A stretch of 64,000 bases of DNA. Source: Talpa occidentalis. Taxonomy: Eukaryota > Chordata > Mammalia > Eulipotyphla > Talpidae. The notes under the pieces were generated by a model. The model was not told the DNA's origin. It did no database searches and saw nothing but the letters and a program-made list of their open reading frames with translations. The DNA lies in NCBI RefSeq assembly GCF_014898055.3, contig NW_023604861.1:76768292-76832291 (forward strand), read 5' to 3'. Made by a program: the position numbers and the translations under genes. The first letter of the stretch is position 1. Each line of letters begins with the position of its first letter. This document shows, piece by piece, positions 1 through 10,984 of the stretch.

Positions 1-1317
1 TATCTTTAAAAAATAACTATATTGTAATTACCACACCTAAAAACAAAACTCCTGTGTATTTTCTTTATATCTTCAAATATCCAGTGTTTTGAACCAAAAT
101 CTAAAAAAGAATATACATGCCATTGTTTGTTATATCTCTTCAAACACTATCCAACTTTTCCAGGATGCTGAATTTTCCTCATTAGTGAAAGCATAGTTAT
201 CATGTATTAATTGACATTATTATTCATTTTCTATTATTTGCTACTTTCGCTGTGTCTTTTTGCTTTTTTGTTATTTTCCTGATGACTAGTTTTTTTTTTT
301 TTTTAATAAATTCTGGATGTTGTCTCTGATTGAACAGATAAAGAAAAAAATGCTTTTCCAAGACGGTTTGGCTATTTTACATTCATGTGCACACAGAGAG
401 ATTTGATGCTTCCCCAAACCTCTATAAATTGTAGTCACACATTTTGCTCTCTTCTTCATACTAAGCGAATGCTGGGGTGGAGAACATTATCAGGGACTCT
501 GACGGGATACATCAGATAAAGGCCATGTTCTCCAGATATTAACATCACGACCTTTCCTACCTCTAGTCCTTAGTACTATTCTGTCGGGAGGTGACAACAC
601 AAAATACACCACTAGGCTTTTGCTTCAGACTCACCCTTTAGTTGGGCTATCCAGCCTAAGACACTTCCTGGAGTCAAGGCACAGAGACATTCTAGGTACT
701 ATCATGGGACACTTGACCACATAGCTTCCTTTTCAAGTTCAACTAGGATTCCTGTAAAATTGCCCTGCAATTCCCTCTCTACAAACACTGATAATAGAAT
801 GTCCTAAAACATGAATTGCTAGCCTGAGTCTTCCTTTGCTTATTGACATCTTGCTTATACTCACTGATTTCCCTCTAGATCTAAACACTATATCTCAGAA
901 GTTAAAAAAATAACTTTATGTAGAGGGGGGGGGGAAAGGGTGCTAGAAAGTTTCACTAGTAGTATGTACTTTTAAAGAAAGCAACTTGGCTAATATAAAG
1001 ATGGTCATTACTATGTCGGGCACCAACATTTTAGTTTCTGACTGACCAGATTTCATAATATTCAGTAAGATTGTGAAATCATTCTTATCTTTGAGAGGAC
1101 TAGAATTTAAGAAAGCTTTGTCACTAAAATTTTATTATTGATAGTAATTAAAAAGAATTCAATACAAACCTTGTCTTGTACATATCAAGTAGAAGAATGT
1201 AGAAATAATATGAAATTTAAAAAAAAAAAAAGCCCTTTCTTTATTGGAGTTTCAGTTTGAACCTTTGTTTACTCTTTTCTAAATTTCATTGTTCACTTAG
1301 TACCATATACTACTGCT

Positions 1318-1450
1318 TATTATTTTGTTCTCTAAAGCAATTTGTTACTCTTCACTCCTCAATCATAACCATTTACTTTCATCTCTTACTCTCCAAATTC
1401 CAACAGACAATTGAACTGGAGGGTCAGACTGGATTAGGGATTGTAGAGAA
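1318..1450. repeat. Divergent direct repeat, copy 1
   Basis: Aligned by eye with 2112-2250. Both contain a CAATTTGTT-like block, then TTCACT.CTCA, then CTAAATTCCAA-type sequence, then a GGA(T/C)TAGG-type end. Divergence is high, with several indels. It is either an ancient local duplication or two members of an old repeat family I cannot name. Confidence 0.35.
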
Positions 1451-2111
1451 CTAGATAATAAAATCAGAGAAGGTCAAATTACTCTGGAGAGAGAGCCCCA
1501 TGTATGCTTTGAGAGGTAAAAGAGGACCTGATTAGTGATCATGTATAATGATTAATCTAAATTTGGGGATGGCCTTTAGCTGTCAATCATTGTTGCCTCT
1601 CTCCTTCCCCCTTGGAAAAAAAAAAAATCTGCTATGTTGCAATCACCAAGCAAATGCCAAATGCTTTCTGGGATGTTCTGATCCTGCCAAGAATACCCCA
1701 CTCCCGCAAGTTCTCATACATGTGGGAAATCTTTTGAATTTTCAGTGTCTAGCATGAGAAACCTAAATTCTGGCTAATGAAATCTAACAAGTGTGTGGCT
1801 CAAGTGGTTTCTTGGATCGTTTAGGTATCCATGACTGTTAATGGAACAGAAAAGAATTAGCGCATTTGTGGTAACAAGTGCTTGTTTAGAGCTTATGTGT
1901 AACCCTTAACATGGAAAGGAAATTGCTACTAGACTTCTACTGATGTTAGGATCAATAGTCATATTATGTTTTGATTAATAAATATAAAAAAGAATACAGT
2001 AGTGATATTGATGCAAATTAAGTAAACAAACCCTTTTATAACCAAGGTTCAATCAAAACTTTTAAAATTCAATTTCTACATTTATGTGAACCACAAGTAT
2101 AACTTCTTACG

Positions 2112-2250
2112 AGATTATTTTATTATCCTAAACAATTTGTTGCTTTTCACTACTCACCAATAACTACCTACGCTCATTTTTGACTCTCTATTTCTAAATT
2201 CCAATAAATTATCCAACTATAGGACTAGGTTAAATTAGAAGTTGAAGACA
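2112..2250. repeat. Divergent direct repeat, copy 2
   Basis: Partner of 1318-1450, about 0.8 kb downstream in the same orientation. The match fades at both ends and no target duplication or tail is visible. Confidence 0.35.
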
Positions 2251-2651
2251 AATGGGTGATACTTAAGCACAAAGAAATGGAATACAGAATGTAAATATTT
2301 GACAGTTCTATTTGATTATGCAGTGAGTTAGGTATTAAAATTTAGGTATATAACCACTGTGAATTTTTACAATGCCATGCTGAATCGTGGCCTTGGCTAT
2401 TGATATGACTGGCCACACATGAATAAAAAGCAAACATTTCTATGTTGGAATGTGGCATATTAGCTTAGAAGAAACTTCAAATCTATCTTTATAAATGGAA
2501 CAGAGAAAATGGAGTCAAATAATATAGTAAGGAAAAAAAATGTTATCTCACAGGTCTCTAGAGAAAAATTCCCAATTTTCTTGAGATCATTTATCTAGCA
2601 ATCAAAATAGGATTTCTGAGCTGCTAAAAAGAAAAAAAAGAGAGAGAAAGG

Positions 2652-3340
2652 GGGCCTGCCTGGTGGTGCAGGGGTTAAGTCTCAGCACTATCAAGCTATC
2701 ACTAGCCTGTCTTGCCTGTTGGTCCCCTCAGCAGTGTATGTCAGTAAATCCACTTGTTCTGCTCCTGTAGCAGCAGGATGGCACAGATCAGGATCTCTAT
2801 GATCCTATACAGATGGGTAAAGGAGAGTCCTGGAGCCCTTGGTGGCTTATCAAGGCTTTTATTGGGATTTTACCAGGTACATGGCAGGCAGGGGTGCAGG
2901 GGGCCAGGAAGCTGGCAGGCCTTCTAGCCCCCTGTGAATCTTCACTCTTTCTGGGCTGTCCTACGTTCTCTCATGGTCTTGTTCTCTCTTCTGCTGGTTC
3001 CGTTCCGCTCTCTTGCTTCTCTCTTTCTGGTGGTTCTGTTTCATGATGCCACCCTTATAAGCCCCATCTCAGCCCAGGTGAATCCCACTGACATATGCCC
3101 ACACCCTACTCCAGGTGTCTGCCATCAGGCATGCATTCAGGACCGCAGAGATCCATCATCAACCCTAATGGCGGGAGGGCAGAAAAGCCTGACAATCATT
3201 TACCCTATAGTTCCCCACTCTGTCTCTGATGAATCCTCTTCCCGCCCCTCGCCCCCCACCTTGCACCCCCTGCCCCCTCACTGCACCTCTGGCCTATACC
3301 CCGGTTCTGGTATGCATAAATAAAATAAATCTTTAAAAGA
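2652..3340 (+). mobile_element. tRNA-derived SINE (GGTTAAGTCTCAGCAC subtype), split by an LTR
   Basis: The head GGGCCTGCCTGGTGGTGCAG carries an A-box-like tRNA start followed by the 'GGTTAAGTCTCAGCACTA' segment that marks the second SINE subtype in this window. The right part resumes after the LTR insertion (2766-3209) and ends in an ATAAATAAAATAAATCTTT tail. The A-rich flank before the head resembles the A-rich sequence after the tail, which would fit a target duplication. The LTR is therefore younger than this SINE. Confidence 0.75.
2766..3209 (-). mobile_element. Solo LTR of the window's common LTR family, antisense
   Basis: Read on the minus strand it starts near TATAGGGTAAATG and ends GCTGCTACA. 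It has the family's landmarks in order: CCCGCCATTAGG, ATGCATGCCTGATGG, a TATA-like CTTATAAGG, a purine-rich segment, GGCCTGCCAGC, an AATAAAAGCCT poly(A) signal and a GGACTCTCC block. It sits inside a SINE and is flanked by GCTCC on the left and GTTCC on the right, a 5-bp target duplication with one change. No retroviral coding sequence is attached. Confidence 0.8.
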
Positions 3341-3539
3341 AAAAAAAGAATGAAAGACAAAAAAAGTTTAAAAAGCTATACAGTAAAGCTTACACACTAT
3401 TGGTAGAAATTTTCTAATATGTAAACTCATTTACAAGTTGATTATTTCATTAGCTTGGCCATAGAAGATTAGAACCAATATATTCTTTTCTAATCAGGAT
3501 AGACCTTAACATTTACTGTGTGGTTGCTATGTGTGAAGG

Positions 3540-4140
3540 AAAGTTACATAAATAGTTAAATTAACCCTGTGTGGTAGGTTCTGTTAAATGAACCTCATTT
3601 TACAGACAAAGAAACTAAGGTGGTGCAGAGGCAGGACAGGGCACAGGGCAGGTTTTCTATGATCCCAGCAGACGGGTTAAGGGAGGAGTAAGAGTCCTAG
3701 TGGCTTTTGCAAGTTTTTATTTGGATTTACTGGGTACACGGCAGGCGGGGGCCCTGGGGGGCTGGAAGACTGGCAGGCCTCCCAGACCCCAGCAAGTCTT
3801 CACTCTGGGCTCTCCAGCCTTCTCTCACGTTCTCTCTGCTCTTCTCATGGCTCTGCTTCTCTCTCAGCTTCTCTGCTCCTTTCTCGACTTCTATTCGTTC
3901 TTGGCTTCTGCTGGTGTCCCCACAACACCGCCCTTATAAACAAACTCAGTCTCTCAGCCCAGGTGTACCCACTTCAGGTGCCCGCCATCAGGCATGCACT
4001 CAGGACCACAGGGTTCCCTCATCTATCCTAATGGCGGGATGTCAATAAATTTGCCCAGGATCACACAGTAAGGAGTAGCAGGGTCAAGATGCGACACAAG
4101 CGTTTGGCTGGAGCCCCCACTTTCAGGAGCTGAGGGCAGA
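3540..4140 (-). repeat. MIR SINE fragment, split by an LTR
   Basis: The left part ends CATTTTACAGACAAAGAAACT and the right part resumes TTGCCCAGGATCACACAGTA. These are adjacent in antisense MIR elements (fraction-of-gradient text 'tttacagatgaggaaactg ... ttgcccaaggtcacacag'). The LTR at 3624-4044 lies exactly between them. Confidence 0.7.
3624..4044 (-). mobile_element. Solo LTR, antisense, eroded at its 5' end
   Basis: It starts TGCAGAGGCAGGACAG (the antisense LTR end) and carries the poly(A) signal complement, the TATA-like segment CTTATAAAC and ATGGCGGGATG near its far end. The last 30-40 bp seen in other copies (the region complementary to TGTAGGGTAAAG) are missing or replaced. The host element is an old MIR. 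The exact right boundary is uncertain, so I cannot state a target duplication. Confidence 0.7.
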
Positions 4141-4309
4141 TATCTGGCACTGTGAATGAGTGATGAATAGGTTAGGGGAGGTGCCAGCTGTCACGGTCTA
4201 GGAAGGACAGGAACTGCAGGGGAAGAGTGAGCTGGCAGAACAGCAAAGAGGCAGCGGGTTGGAAAGCTCTAGACCCTTTCCCATTATTAGTCCTCTTCTT
4301 ACACCACTC

Positions 4310-4478
4310 TGCAAGTTAGCATCAGCTCTTTTTAGATAAAGAAACTGGGATTGTAAAGAATTAAGTAAATGTTCCTAAATCACATAATTACTGAATAGTG
4401 GACCTGGGGATTGAATCCAGGTTTAGCCAATGTCAATGCTTAATTCTGTTTTCCTACACCTCACTACTCTAACAAAAC
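4310..4478 (-). repeat. MIR SINE fragment, antisense
   Basis: It has the ordered landmarks of antisense MIR: GATAAAGAAACTGGGAT, a CCTAAATCACATAATTACTG block (for 'cccaaggtcacacagctag') and GGGGATTGAATCCAGGTTTA (for 'gggattcgaacccagg'). It is strongly diverged, as expected of a repeat shared by all placental mammals. Confidence 0.6.
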
Positions 4479-4533
4479 ACCAACACCAGAACTTAAAAAG
4501 TATTTTTGTTTGGGCCACTTGATATAAAAGGAC

Positions 4534-4945
4534 TGTAAAGGCAGGAATGGACACAGTGCAGGTTTTCTAGGATCCAGTAGACTGGGTAAAGGAGTCAGAG
4601 TCCTCAGTGGTTTTTTGCAGGTCTTTTATTGGGATTACCAGGTACACAGCAGGCAAGGGTGCTGGCAGGCCTCCCAGCCCCCAGCAAGTCTTCACTCTAT
4701 CTGGGCTCTCTGGCATCCTCTGCTTCTCTCTCGGCTTCTGTTCGTTCTCGGCTTCTTGGCTTCTACTGGCGTCCCCATGACACCGACCTTAAAAGCCCAG
4801 TCTCAGTCCAAGTGAATCCCATCTACCTATGCCCACACCCTACTCCAGGTGCCCGCCATCAGGCATGCATTCAGGACTGCAAGGATCCATCATCTATCCT
4901 GATGGCAGGAGGGCAGAAAAGCCTGACATTTTTCCTTACCCTACA
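4534..4945 (-). mobile_element. Solo LTR, antisense, with perfect 5-bp target duplication
   Basis: It runs from TGTAAAGGCAGG to CCTTACCCTACA (antisense orientation), 412 bp. It is bracketed by AGGAC at 4529-4533 and AGGAC at 4946-4950. All landmarks are present: poly(A)-signal complement TTTTATTGGG, GA-rich complement (CT-rich), CCTTAAAAGC, and the paired ATGGC(G/A)GG / CCGCCATCAGG motifs. A clean solo LTR of this kind normally arises by recombination between the two LTRs of a provirus. Confidence 0.88.
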
Positions 4946-5424
4946 AGGACATAGTCCTCAACACACTACACCAGAATGTGAGGGCTTTGGTCAAATGCGT
5001 AAAATGATTGAATATAAAAATGGTACAATAATAAACATGTAAAATTAGGACCTAATAATCAAGAAACTTACATTATGTTGGTGATTCCTGTTCAAGGAAA
5101 CAGGACTGCATAGCATATTTTAAGTCTAAAAATAAACATGATTAAAATAAAACAAACTTGTGGATTTAGAGGAATGAACTTCAAATATCTGGAAAATTCT
5201 ATGAGGAAAACCTCTTTTCTAATGATATGAAATTAATAAAGTTTCTACGTGGGAAGTAGCACAAATAGACATGCTAAATAAAGGTGAGCACTGTCTTGTG
5301 TCACAGGGCCCAACAAAGATAATCTCAACACCTTAATACTAACTTAGATTACATGCTAATACTTGCCTGCAACCATCCCAGGCCAGGTAGGTTCATTGTC
5401 GATTTAAGCAGCTTGAAAGAGAAT

Positions 5425-5746
5425 CTTGGAGCCCTTAGCATCATCCCCACAGGTTAGGGGAAATAAGCCAGTAGGGAGACAGCAACTTGGGCCCCTCTGT
5501 GAATATATGTTCTTTTCCCCCATAGCCATTCTCCACTGCTCCCCACTGCACTCGGCCACTCCTATAGCCCCAGTTTCTCAGCTCAGGTGTGCCCTCTCAG
5601 ACATGCCCACACCATACTGGAGGTGCCCACCATCAGGCATGTGTACCTCGAGCCCAGGCTCCCAAGTGCCTCCTACATTCAGGCTGCAGGCGATAGCCAC
5701 AGAGGCCAACGGTGCAAAAGCCTGAGCAATCTTCATTTATTCTACA
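5425..5746 (-). mobile_element. Divergent, partial member of the same LTR family, antisense
   Basis: It shares AATCTTGGAGCCCTTAGCA, a TATA-like CCTATAGCCCCAG, CAGGTGTGCCC, ACATGCCCACACCATAC and CACCATCAGGCATG with the other copies, and ends TTTATTCTACA. The 3' third (poly(A) region) is replaced by unrelated sequence, and about 35 bp are inserted between GGCATG and CATTCAGG. It is either an older subfamily or a rearranged copy. Confidence 0.55.
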
Positions 5747-6008
5747 ATACCAAATCATACAGTATCTAAAAATGGTTCTATAAGTTATAAGAAATTATAA
5801 TTTATCAGGAATTCAAACTAGGAGAAAGGTAAAATATTTGGATCTTGTCCCAAACTATATGCTTTTGTGAGAAAGAAAGAACACTAGGTGTTCTCTAAAG
5901 ACCATTGAACTTGAAAACTCAGTTATTTAGGATCAAGTAAACAAAGGGTTTATCTTAAAGAAGAATGTATATGGTATGCCTTAAATACAGTGTTTCACTC
6001 TGTTTGCC

Positions 6009-6461
6009 ATAGGGAGAGTAAACGGAAGTTAGTTGGTTTTTCCGCCCTCCCGCCATTAGCATCAATGATTGATATCTGTGGTCTTACACGCATGCCTGAT
6101 GGCGGCACCTGGTGTGGTGTGCACATGCATGAGTGGGTGCACCTGAGCTTAGAGACGGAGCATATAAGGCGGCAGCAGAGGCCGGGAGGAGGCAGAGGAT
6201 CATGCAGTAGAGACCAGAGAAGAGACCATGAGAGAAGCCAGAAAGCCCAGGAAGAGTAAAGATTCTCCTGGGGCTAGAAGGCCTGCCAACCTCCCGGCCC
6301 CAGCCTCCCTGCTGCCCTGCCTGCCCTGCACCTGGTTGCCTCACTACGAATGGTGTAGGAAAATCATTAAAAGCCTGAAAAAGCCAGTGAGGGCTCCAGG
6401 ACTCTCCTTAACATGTCTGGCCAGATCTAGAAAACCTGCTGTGTGCCTTGCTGGCACTATA
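6009..6461 (+). mobile_element. Solo LTR, sense, older subfamily
   Basis: The order is CCCGCCATTAGCATC, ACGCATGCCTGATGGCGG, a TATA-like CATATAAGGCGG, a purine-rich tract, GGCCTGCCAACC, ATTAAAAGCCTG (a degraded poly(A) signal) and a terminal TGGCACTATA. Between CACCTGG and the poly(A) signal it has an extra TTGCCTCACTAC-like segment that recurs only in the copy at 39044-39434. The left end is frayed (AGGGAGAGTAAAC for TGTAGGGTAAA), so no target duplication is claimed. Confidence 0.65.
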
Positions 6462-6692
6462 CCATACTTTCCCCACCTGTAGTGCTGTATTGGTGATTGA
6501 TCTCATAGTGTCTTCTAAACTATAAAAAGGCAAGAAAGATGAAAAACTACATGAAATGTAATTTGAGAGTAATATATTTCATTCCATCTTTAAAAAATTG
6601 CTTATCTAGTAGTTTTCAGATAATTCAAATACTAATTAGAAAACTTCATTTCCCACTGTACTCGTGAGAACATTTGTAAAAAATATATATAT

Positions 6693-6930
6693 ATTTTAAA
6701 GATTTATTTATGCATACAAGAACTGGAGTGTAAGCTAGAGGTGCAGGGGGTGAGAGGATTCACCAGAGACAGTGGGGAACAAAACAGGCAGATCTACTGA
6801 AATACACTTCTGAGGGGAGCAGCAGGTGGGCAAGGCAGCAGAGGTTTGCTGAGCCATTTTGGTCAGCAACCTGATCCGCAGGGGATTGAACTTGTGCTGC
6901 GCTCAACCCTCTGCGGAGTGGGGGAGGCCC
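6693..6930 (-). mobile_element. tRNA-derived SINE, antisense, part of a composite unit
   Basis: It starts with a TTTTAAAGATTTATTTATGC tail complement and ends GGGGGAGGCCC, the complement of the SINE head. The sequence to its right (6931-7016) is not ordinary flank but repeats the right flank of the SINE at 8042-8312; see the next entry. Confidence 0.75.
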
Positions 6931-7086
6931 TGTCAGAGAGTTTCTAAAGGTGGGTCCTATTTACCTATTGTAAATAGTGCTGCAATAAACATAGGGGTAC
7001 AAGTGGCAACCCAAATAGCCTGTTTTTAACCCCTGAGCCACCAGGGAGGCCTTTGTCTTTAATCCCTGCATCACTAGGGATGCCCC
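6931..7086 (-). mobile_element. Copied flank, L1 junction and two partial SINE heads joined to the SINE
   Basis: Bases 6931-6960 are identical over 30 bp to 8313-8342. Bases 6961-7016 then match 8364-8420, including an inverted-L1/sense-L1 junction. After that come two complements of SINE heads, AACCCCTGAGCCACCAGGGAGGCC (near 7028-7051, written here by its key words CCACCAGGGAGGCC) and CATCACTAGGGATGCCCC (near 7069-7086). TGTAAAAAA occurs just left of the SINE tail (6675-6683) and just right of the unit (7087-7095), so the whole block may be one insertion. Confidence 0.55.
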
Positions 7087-7409
7087 TGTAAAAAAATGTT
7101 TATGGAAAGAATTCCTAGAGATATAAGAAAATCATGTTTTCACCTAGTGCACATTACTTTCATTGACTTGCATTTTTAAGTCTCACATCCTGCTTAGAGG
7201 TTTAATCTGTTTTAATGAACAATTTTAATAATTTAAAAAGAGCTAGTAAGAAATTTCAGTTGGATAATGATCACAAGTAACATTCAAACAAACAAAAATA
7301 CCATTTGTTACTGAGTAGTTTAACATTTTACTTGTATTTCAAGAAAATTTTATGCAGGAGATAATACAAAAGTTAGACATATATATGCACACTCAAAAGT
7401 GGTGCTTTA

Positions 7410-7674
7410 GGGCCTCCCCTGGTGGTGCAGTGGTTGAGTGCTGGGCTGCGAAGCTGCCCCAGCCTCTACAGCGCCAGTTTGATCCCCGGCCACCAGCGAG
7501 GGTCCCACATGGCACGCAGACCTCTCCTGCCGTGCCCGCTGCTTCCCTCAGCAGTGTACTTCATCAGTCTTCCTGTTCTGTTCCCTGCTCTGGCTCTGGT
7601 GAATTCTCTTACCCTCCCACACTTCTGACTGTACCCAGTGCTTGTATAAATAAATAAAAATAAAATCTTAAAAA
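7410..7674 (+). mobile_element. tRNA-derived SINE (GGTTGAGTGCTGGG subtype), complete
   Basis: The head GGGCCTCCCCTGGTGGTGCA gives an A box and a B-box-like GTTTGATCCCC follows about 50 bp later, as in a pol III promoter from a tRNA. The body ends TGTATAAATAAATAAAAATA plus an A-run. The insert is flanked by a 15-bp exact duplication, AAAAGTGGTGCTTTA, at 7395-7409 and 7675-7689. Confidence 0.9.
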
Positions 7675-8041
7675 AAAAGTGGTGCTTTATGTCAATGACA
7701 AGAACATAATAATGTATAAATGTTGGTTTTCTTCAAGCCTTTTTGCTAGTTGTGGGGAATTTTTTTTTTAAATCAAAGAAGTGGCTGTAGTTTAAAGTAA
7801 AAAGAATAGAAAATTCTCTTCCTGAGCATTTACATAGTGGATGGAGGTTGTGTAATTACAACTACTTTTTCCACATTTTCCAAGATAGTTCCAATTTTAA
7901 CATTCCATTCTGAAGTCATGTTAAACCATCCACATAAGATTTGATTGAAAATGTTTGAACTCATAGACGATAATAGTCTAATATTTTAAGGAAAATCTTA
8001 CTGTTGCTTTGATTCAAATGATATTAGGAATGTCAGAGAGG

Positions 8042-8312
8042 TTTTTTTTTTTTTTACAGATTTATTTATTTATACAAGAACTGGGGTACAGGCCAGAAGC
8101 GTGGAGAGTGAGAGGATTCACCAGAGACAGAGCGGGGAGCAGAACAGGCAGACAGACCGAAGACACTGCTGAGGGGAGCAGCGGGTGAGACAGGCGAGGT
8201 CTACTGCGGCTTGTGGGTATTTCCCTGGCTGTTCAGGATTGAACCCGCACTGCAGAGGCTGCCAATATCCCCACAGCGCTGTGCTCAATCCTTTGCGCCA
8301 CGTGGGAGGCCC
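8042..8312 (-). mobile_element. tRNA-derived SINE, antisense
   Basis: It begins with a T-run and ACAGATTTATTTATTTATAC (tail complement), includes GATTGAACCCGC (B-box complement region) and ends GCCACGTGGGAGGCCC. TGTCAGAGAG occurs just left (8031-8040) and directly right (8313-8322), so this copy has its own intact target duplication. That makes this locus the likely source of the flank repeated at 6931-7016. Confidence 0.85.
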
Positions 8313-8363
8313 TGTCAGAGAGTTTCTAAAGGTGGGTCCTATACTCATTAAAAACTTAGAGCA

Positions 8364-8890
8364 TTAACCTATTGTGAATAGTGCTGCAATAAACATAGGG
8401 GTATAGGTGGCAACCCAAATGCCCCCAAATAGATGACTGGATCAAGAAGATGTGGTATATATACACAATGGGATATTATTCAGCAATCAAAAAAGATAAA
8501 CTCATGCCATTCACAGCAATGTGGATGGAGGTAGAAGGAATTATGCTCAGTGAAATAAGCCAGAAGGAAAAAGAAAAATATCGGATAGTTTCACTTATAG
8601 CAGGAATATAGGGGAACCAAATAAGATCAGTGTAAAAAAATAATAACAGTACAAAACACAATGAAGCAAAAACAGACAATTATAAATTAGAGATATACTG
8701 CAGGGGAGGAGGCGGGACAGGGATCAGAGGTAGGGAGAGAGGAGCACAGGGGACTGAGGTGATGGTGCACAGGTGCATCGGTGAAGGAAACTCTATGGGG
8801 ACTACACCTGAGGGGGTGGGGGGAAGCAAATATTGCTTAAAATTGAACAGTGATGTAAAAAATAAGAAATTAATGAAAATAAAATATCAA
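8364..8890 (+). mobile_element. L1 3' end with inverted 5' segment
   Basis: Bases 8364 to about 8407 read as the complement of L1 ORF2/3' sequence (TGCTGCAATAAACATAGG). From about 8408 on, the sense sequence runs CAACCCAAATGCCCC, then GGATATTATTCAGCAATC, AATGTGGATGGAGGTAGAAG, and the 3'UTR with GGGGACTACACCTGAGGG and ATTGAACAGTGATGTAA before an A-rich end. This inverted-then-sense layout is the known result of twin priming during L1 insertion. It carries no complete coding sequence. Confidence 0.75.
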
Positions 8891-8899
8891 ATAAAATAA

Positions 8900-10980
8900 A
8901 ACAAAAAACTTAAGACACTTAATAAAGGGTAACTGATTTTGAATAGGTCTTCTGATTGCCTCCAGAAATGTTATGAAATATTATCTGAGTTCATAACATA
9001 GTGATCTATTGATGAAGCTTTATTATAGCAGAGATACTCTGAAAGTTCTTTCAACTTAACAGCTTCATAGAGCACATACATACTAATTAATCAGGAAGTT
9101 AGAGTCCATCACCTATTATTAGGACTGAATTTCAACTATGTAAGAGAATATATTTTTCCTTTTGAAAACATTAACTATAATTACAATTTCTAAAAATCAT
9201 TTAAATATTGAATCAGTGTGATCGGTCTTGTCAAAGCAACAGTTGGATAATTGACCTAGAATAACACTTTGCATACCTAGATGTGGCTCATGGTACACTC
9301 AGCTATTCGAAGAACATAATGTCCTGCTTTCTTCCCCTTTTTAGAAAAGGAAGCATTTTAGCAGTAGCAGTATAAAGACAGGACATATTATTTCTTGTTT
9401 ATTAAAGAAAATGTTGAAAGTGAACCTTTTCCTACCTGCTTGACATCTCAGAAAAAGATCAATCATTTAATTTCATTTTTCTCCTTTTAATTGGCTCATA
9501 TAGTCTAGACCTCAGGGGATAATGTCATTATTCAGTAACCTCAATATTCTGCACACACAATGGGTTTATTACTGGCAGCTCCTAAGACATACTTGTGTGT
9601 GTGTGTATGTGATACTTGTATTCCATATCTTTTGTGATAGTTATGGCACACTTCTTACATATCAAACAAAGATTTTAATTTACTTTTTTTCTGAGATTAG
9701 TACATACAGTTATGCAGAAAGTCATATACTGGTTCAAAATTTTACTCATATTTTGACCCTGAAGATATTTTTTTTAGTGATAAGATCATGCACATGTACT
9801 AAAAAGGAAAACTCTTATAACATCTATATAGATTGGATCAAAAAACTGCCACAGAAAGCCCAAAACTTAGTTCATATTGGAAATGAGAGAATATTTATAT
9901 TTGCAGTTGAGTTTTTGGTGCTGTGTCTTTATATAACTAAGAAATAATGTGAATTCACATTTTCATGGCCAACAGCCAAATCTGTTACAAATGCTTATGA
10001 ATGTATGTTCATGAATAGATATATCAAGATTCCTATCTTTGTAATTCATAAACTTTTATGTCTAGGCAAAAAAAAATACAGCACAACGTTGGAACATTAT
10101 TTCTGATGTATGCAATCTTTCTCAGAGATCATTTAGACTGACTAAAAGCATATGAATTAAATGTGATGCTTATTAAAAAAGAAAAAAAAATGTGTTTATA
10201 AAGAGAACCCCTCTTTTTCCACACTGAAGAAAATTGCTCTTTTTTTTTAATTTTCCCCCTATGATTCAAGGGACTCCATGACTTGAATACAGACTCAAGG
10301 AAACCTATGACTTGAACGTATTTTTCTTGTAGGCATTTTAGATATATAGTAAATTTGAACTTAGAAAGATTTTTGAGAATGTAACTTTGAGACAATACTC
10401 TTACCTTTAAATTTGAAAGTGAGCTTAATAAATGTTTTTGCCTTTTCTTAAATAAAACATATAATACATAACTGAAGAATAAAAAATTACATTTTACAAT
10501 ATTATCATTTTGTCTGTTCACTGTGTTGCTTCATGTGATTGACCAGTTTAATCTGTAATTTCTGTAGGCCACTATTAGCTGCTTAAATGAGCAATGTTGA
10601 TTTTGGTTTACTAAACTTTCTCAATTTAAGCTCATCATCTGTGCAGAGCAAAGCCTTTTGCCATCCTTTATGGTCAAAATTCATTTTTTCCTTAAGTCAC
10701 TGTACTTCTCTCAATATTTGCTAGGATGAGATTCAGCAGTAGTTCTCAAGGCCCTTGTTTCACCATTATTCTGTCTTGCTCAGCTCACAGTACTGTTTCT
10801 CTTTGCTGTGGCTTTGATATCCCCACAGAACCTCTCTACCGACTCTCTCCTAAAGATGCCGCGCCCCCCCCCAACAAGGCCCTACACCCTCCTTTAGTTA
10901 TTACCCTTCTCTTTCCTTTTCTCATTCAAGATGCTTGAGGGAGGACTATGTACAGTTCCTCCATTTTCTCATTTTCCTTT
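8900..10980. other. AT-rich stretch without recognised gene
   Basis: Two frames over 120 codons lie here (9522-9947 plus, 10129-10521 minus). Both are rich in Phe, Leu, Ile, Ser and Tyr, as chance frames in AT-rich DNA are, and lack any motif I know. A short GT run (9596-9606) and several A/T runs are the only repeats seen. A C9 run with a cytosine-rich patch lies near 10862-10871. Confidence 0.55.
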
Positions 10981-10984
10981 CATG

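Larger units (their letters stand above)
1..2640. other. AT-rich stretch without a recognisable gene
   Basis: No frame here looks like a conserved protein. It holds homopolymer runs (poly-T near 291-304, a run of G near 926-935) and one faint internal duplication listed separately. No SINE, LTR or young L1 is seen. The short plus-strand frames at 1257-1454 and 1548-1757 have no protein-like composition and I do not call them. Confidence 0.6.

Noticed and set aside
7352..7657. Frames over SINEs at 7352, 31959, 39863, 43129, 48900 and 56181
   Set aside because: All lie in copies of the same tRNA-derived SINE and differ by frame and strand. None is conserved as a protein.
9522..10521. Frames of 141 and 130 codons in the AT-rich 9.5-10.5 kb stretch
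   Set aside because: Composition is Phe/Leu/Ile/Ser/Tyr-rich with no motif, as expected of random frames in AT-rich DNA.
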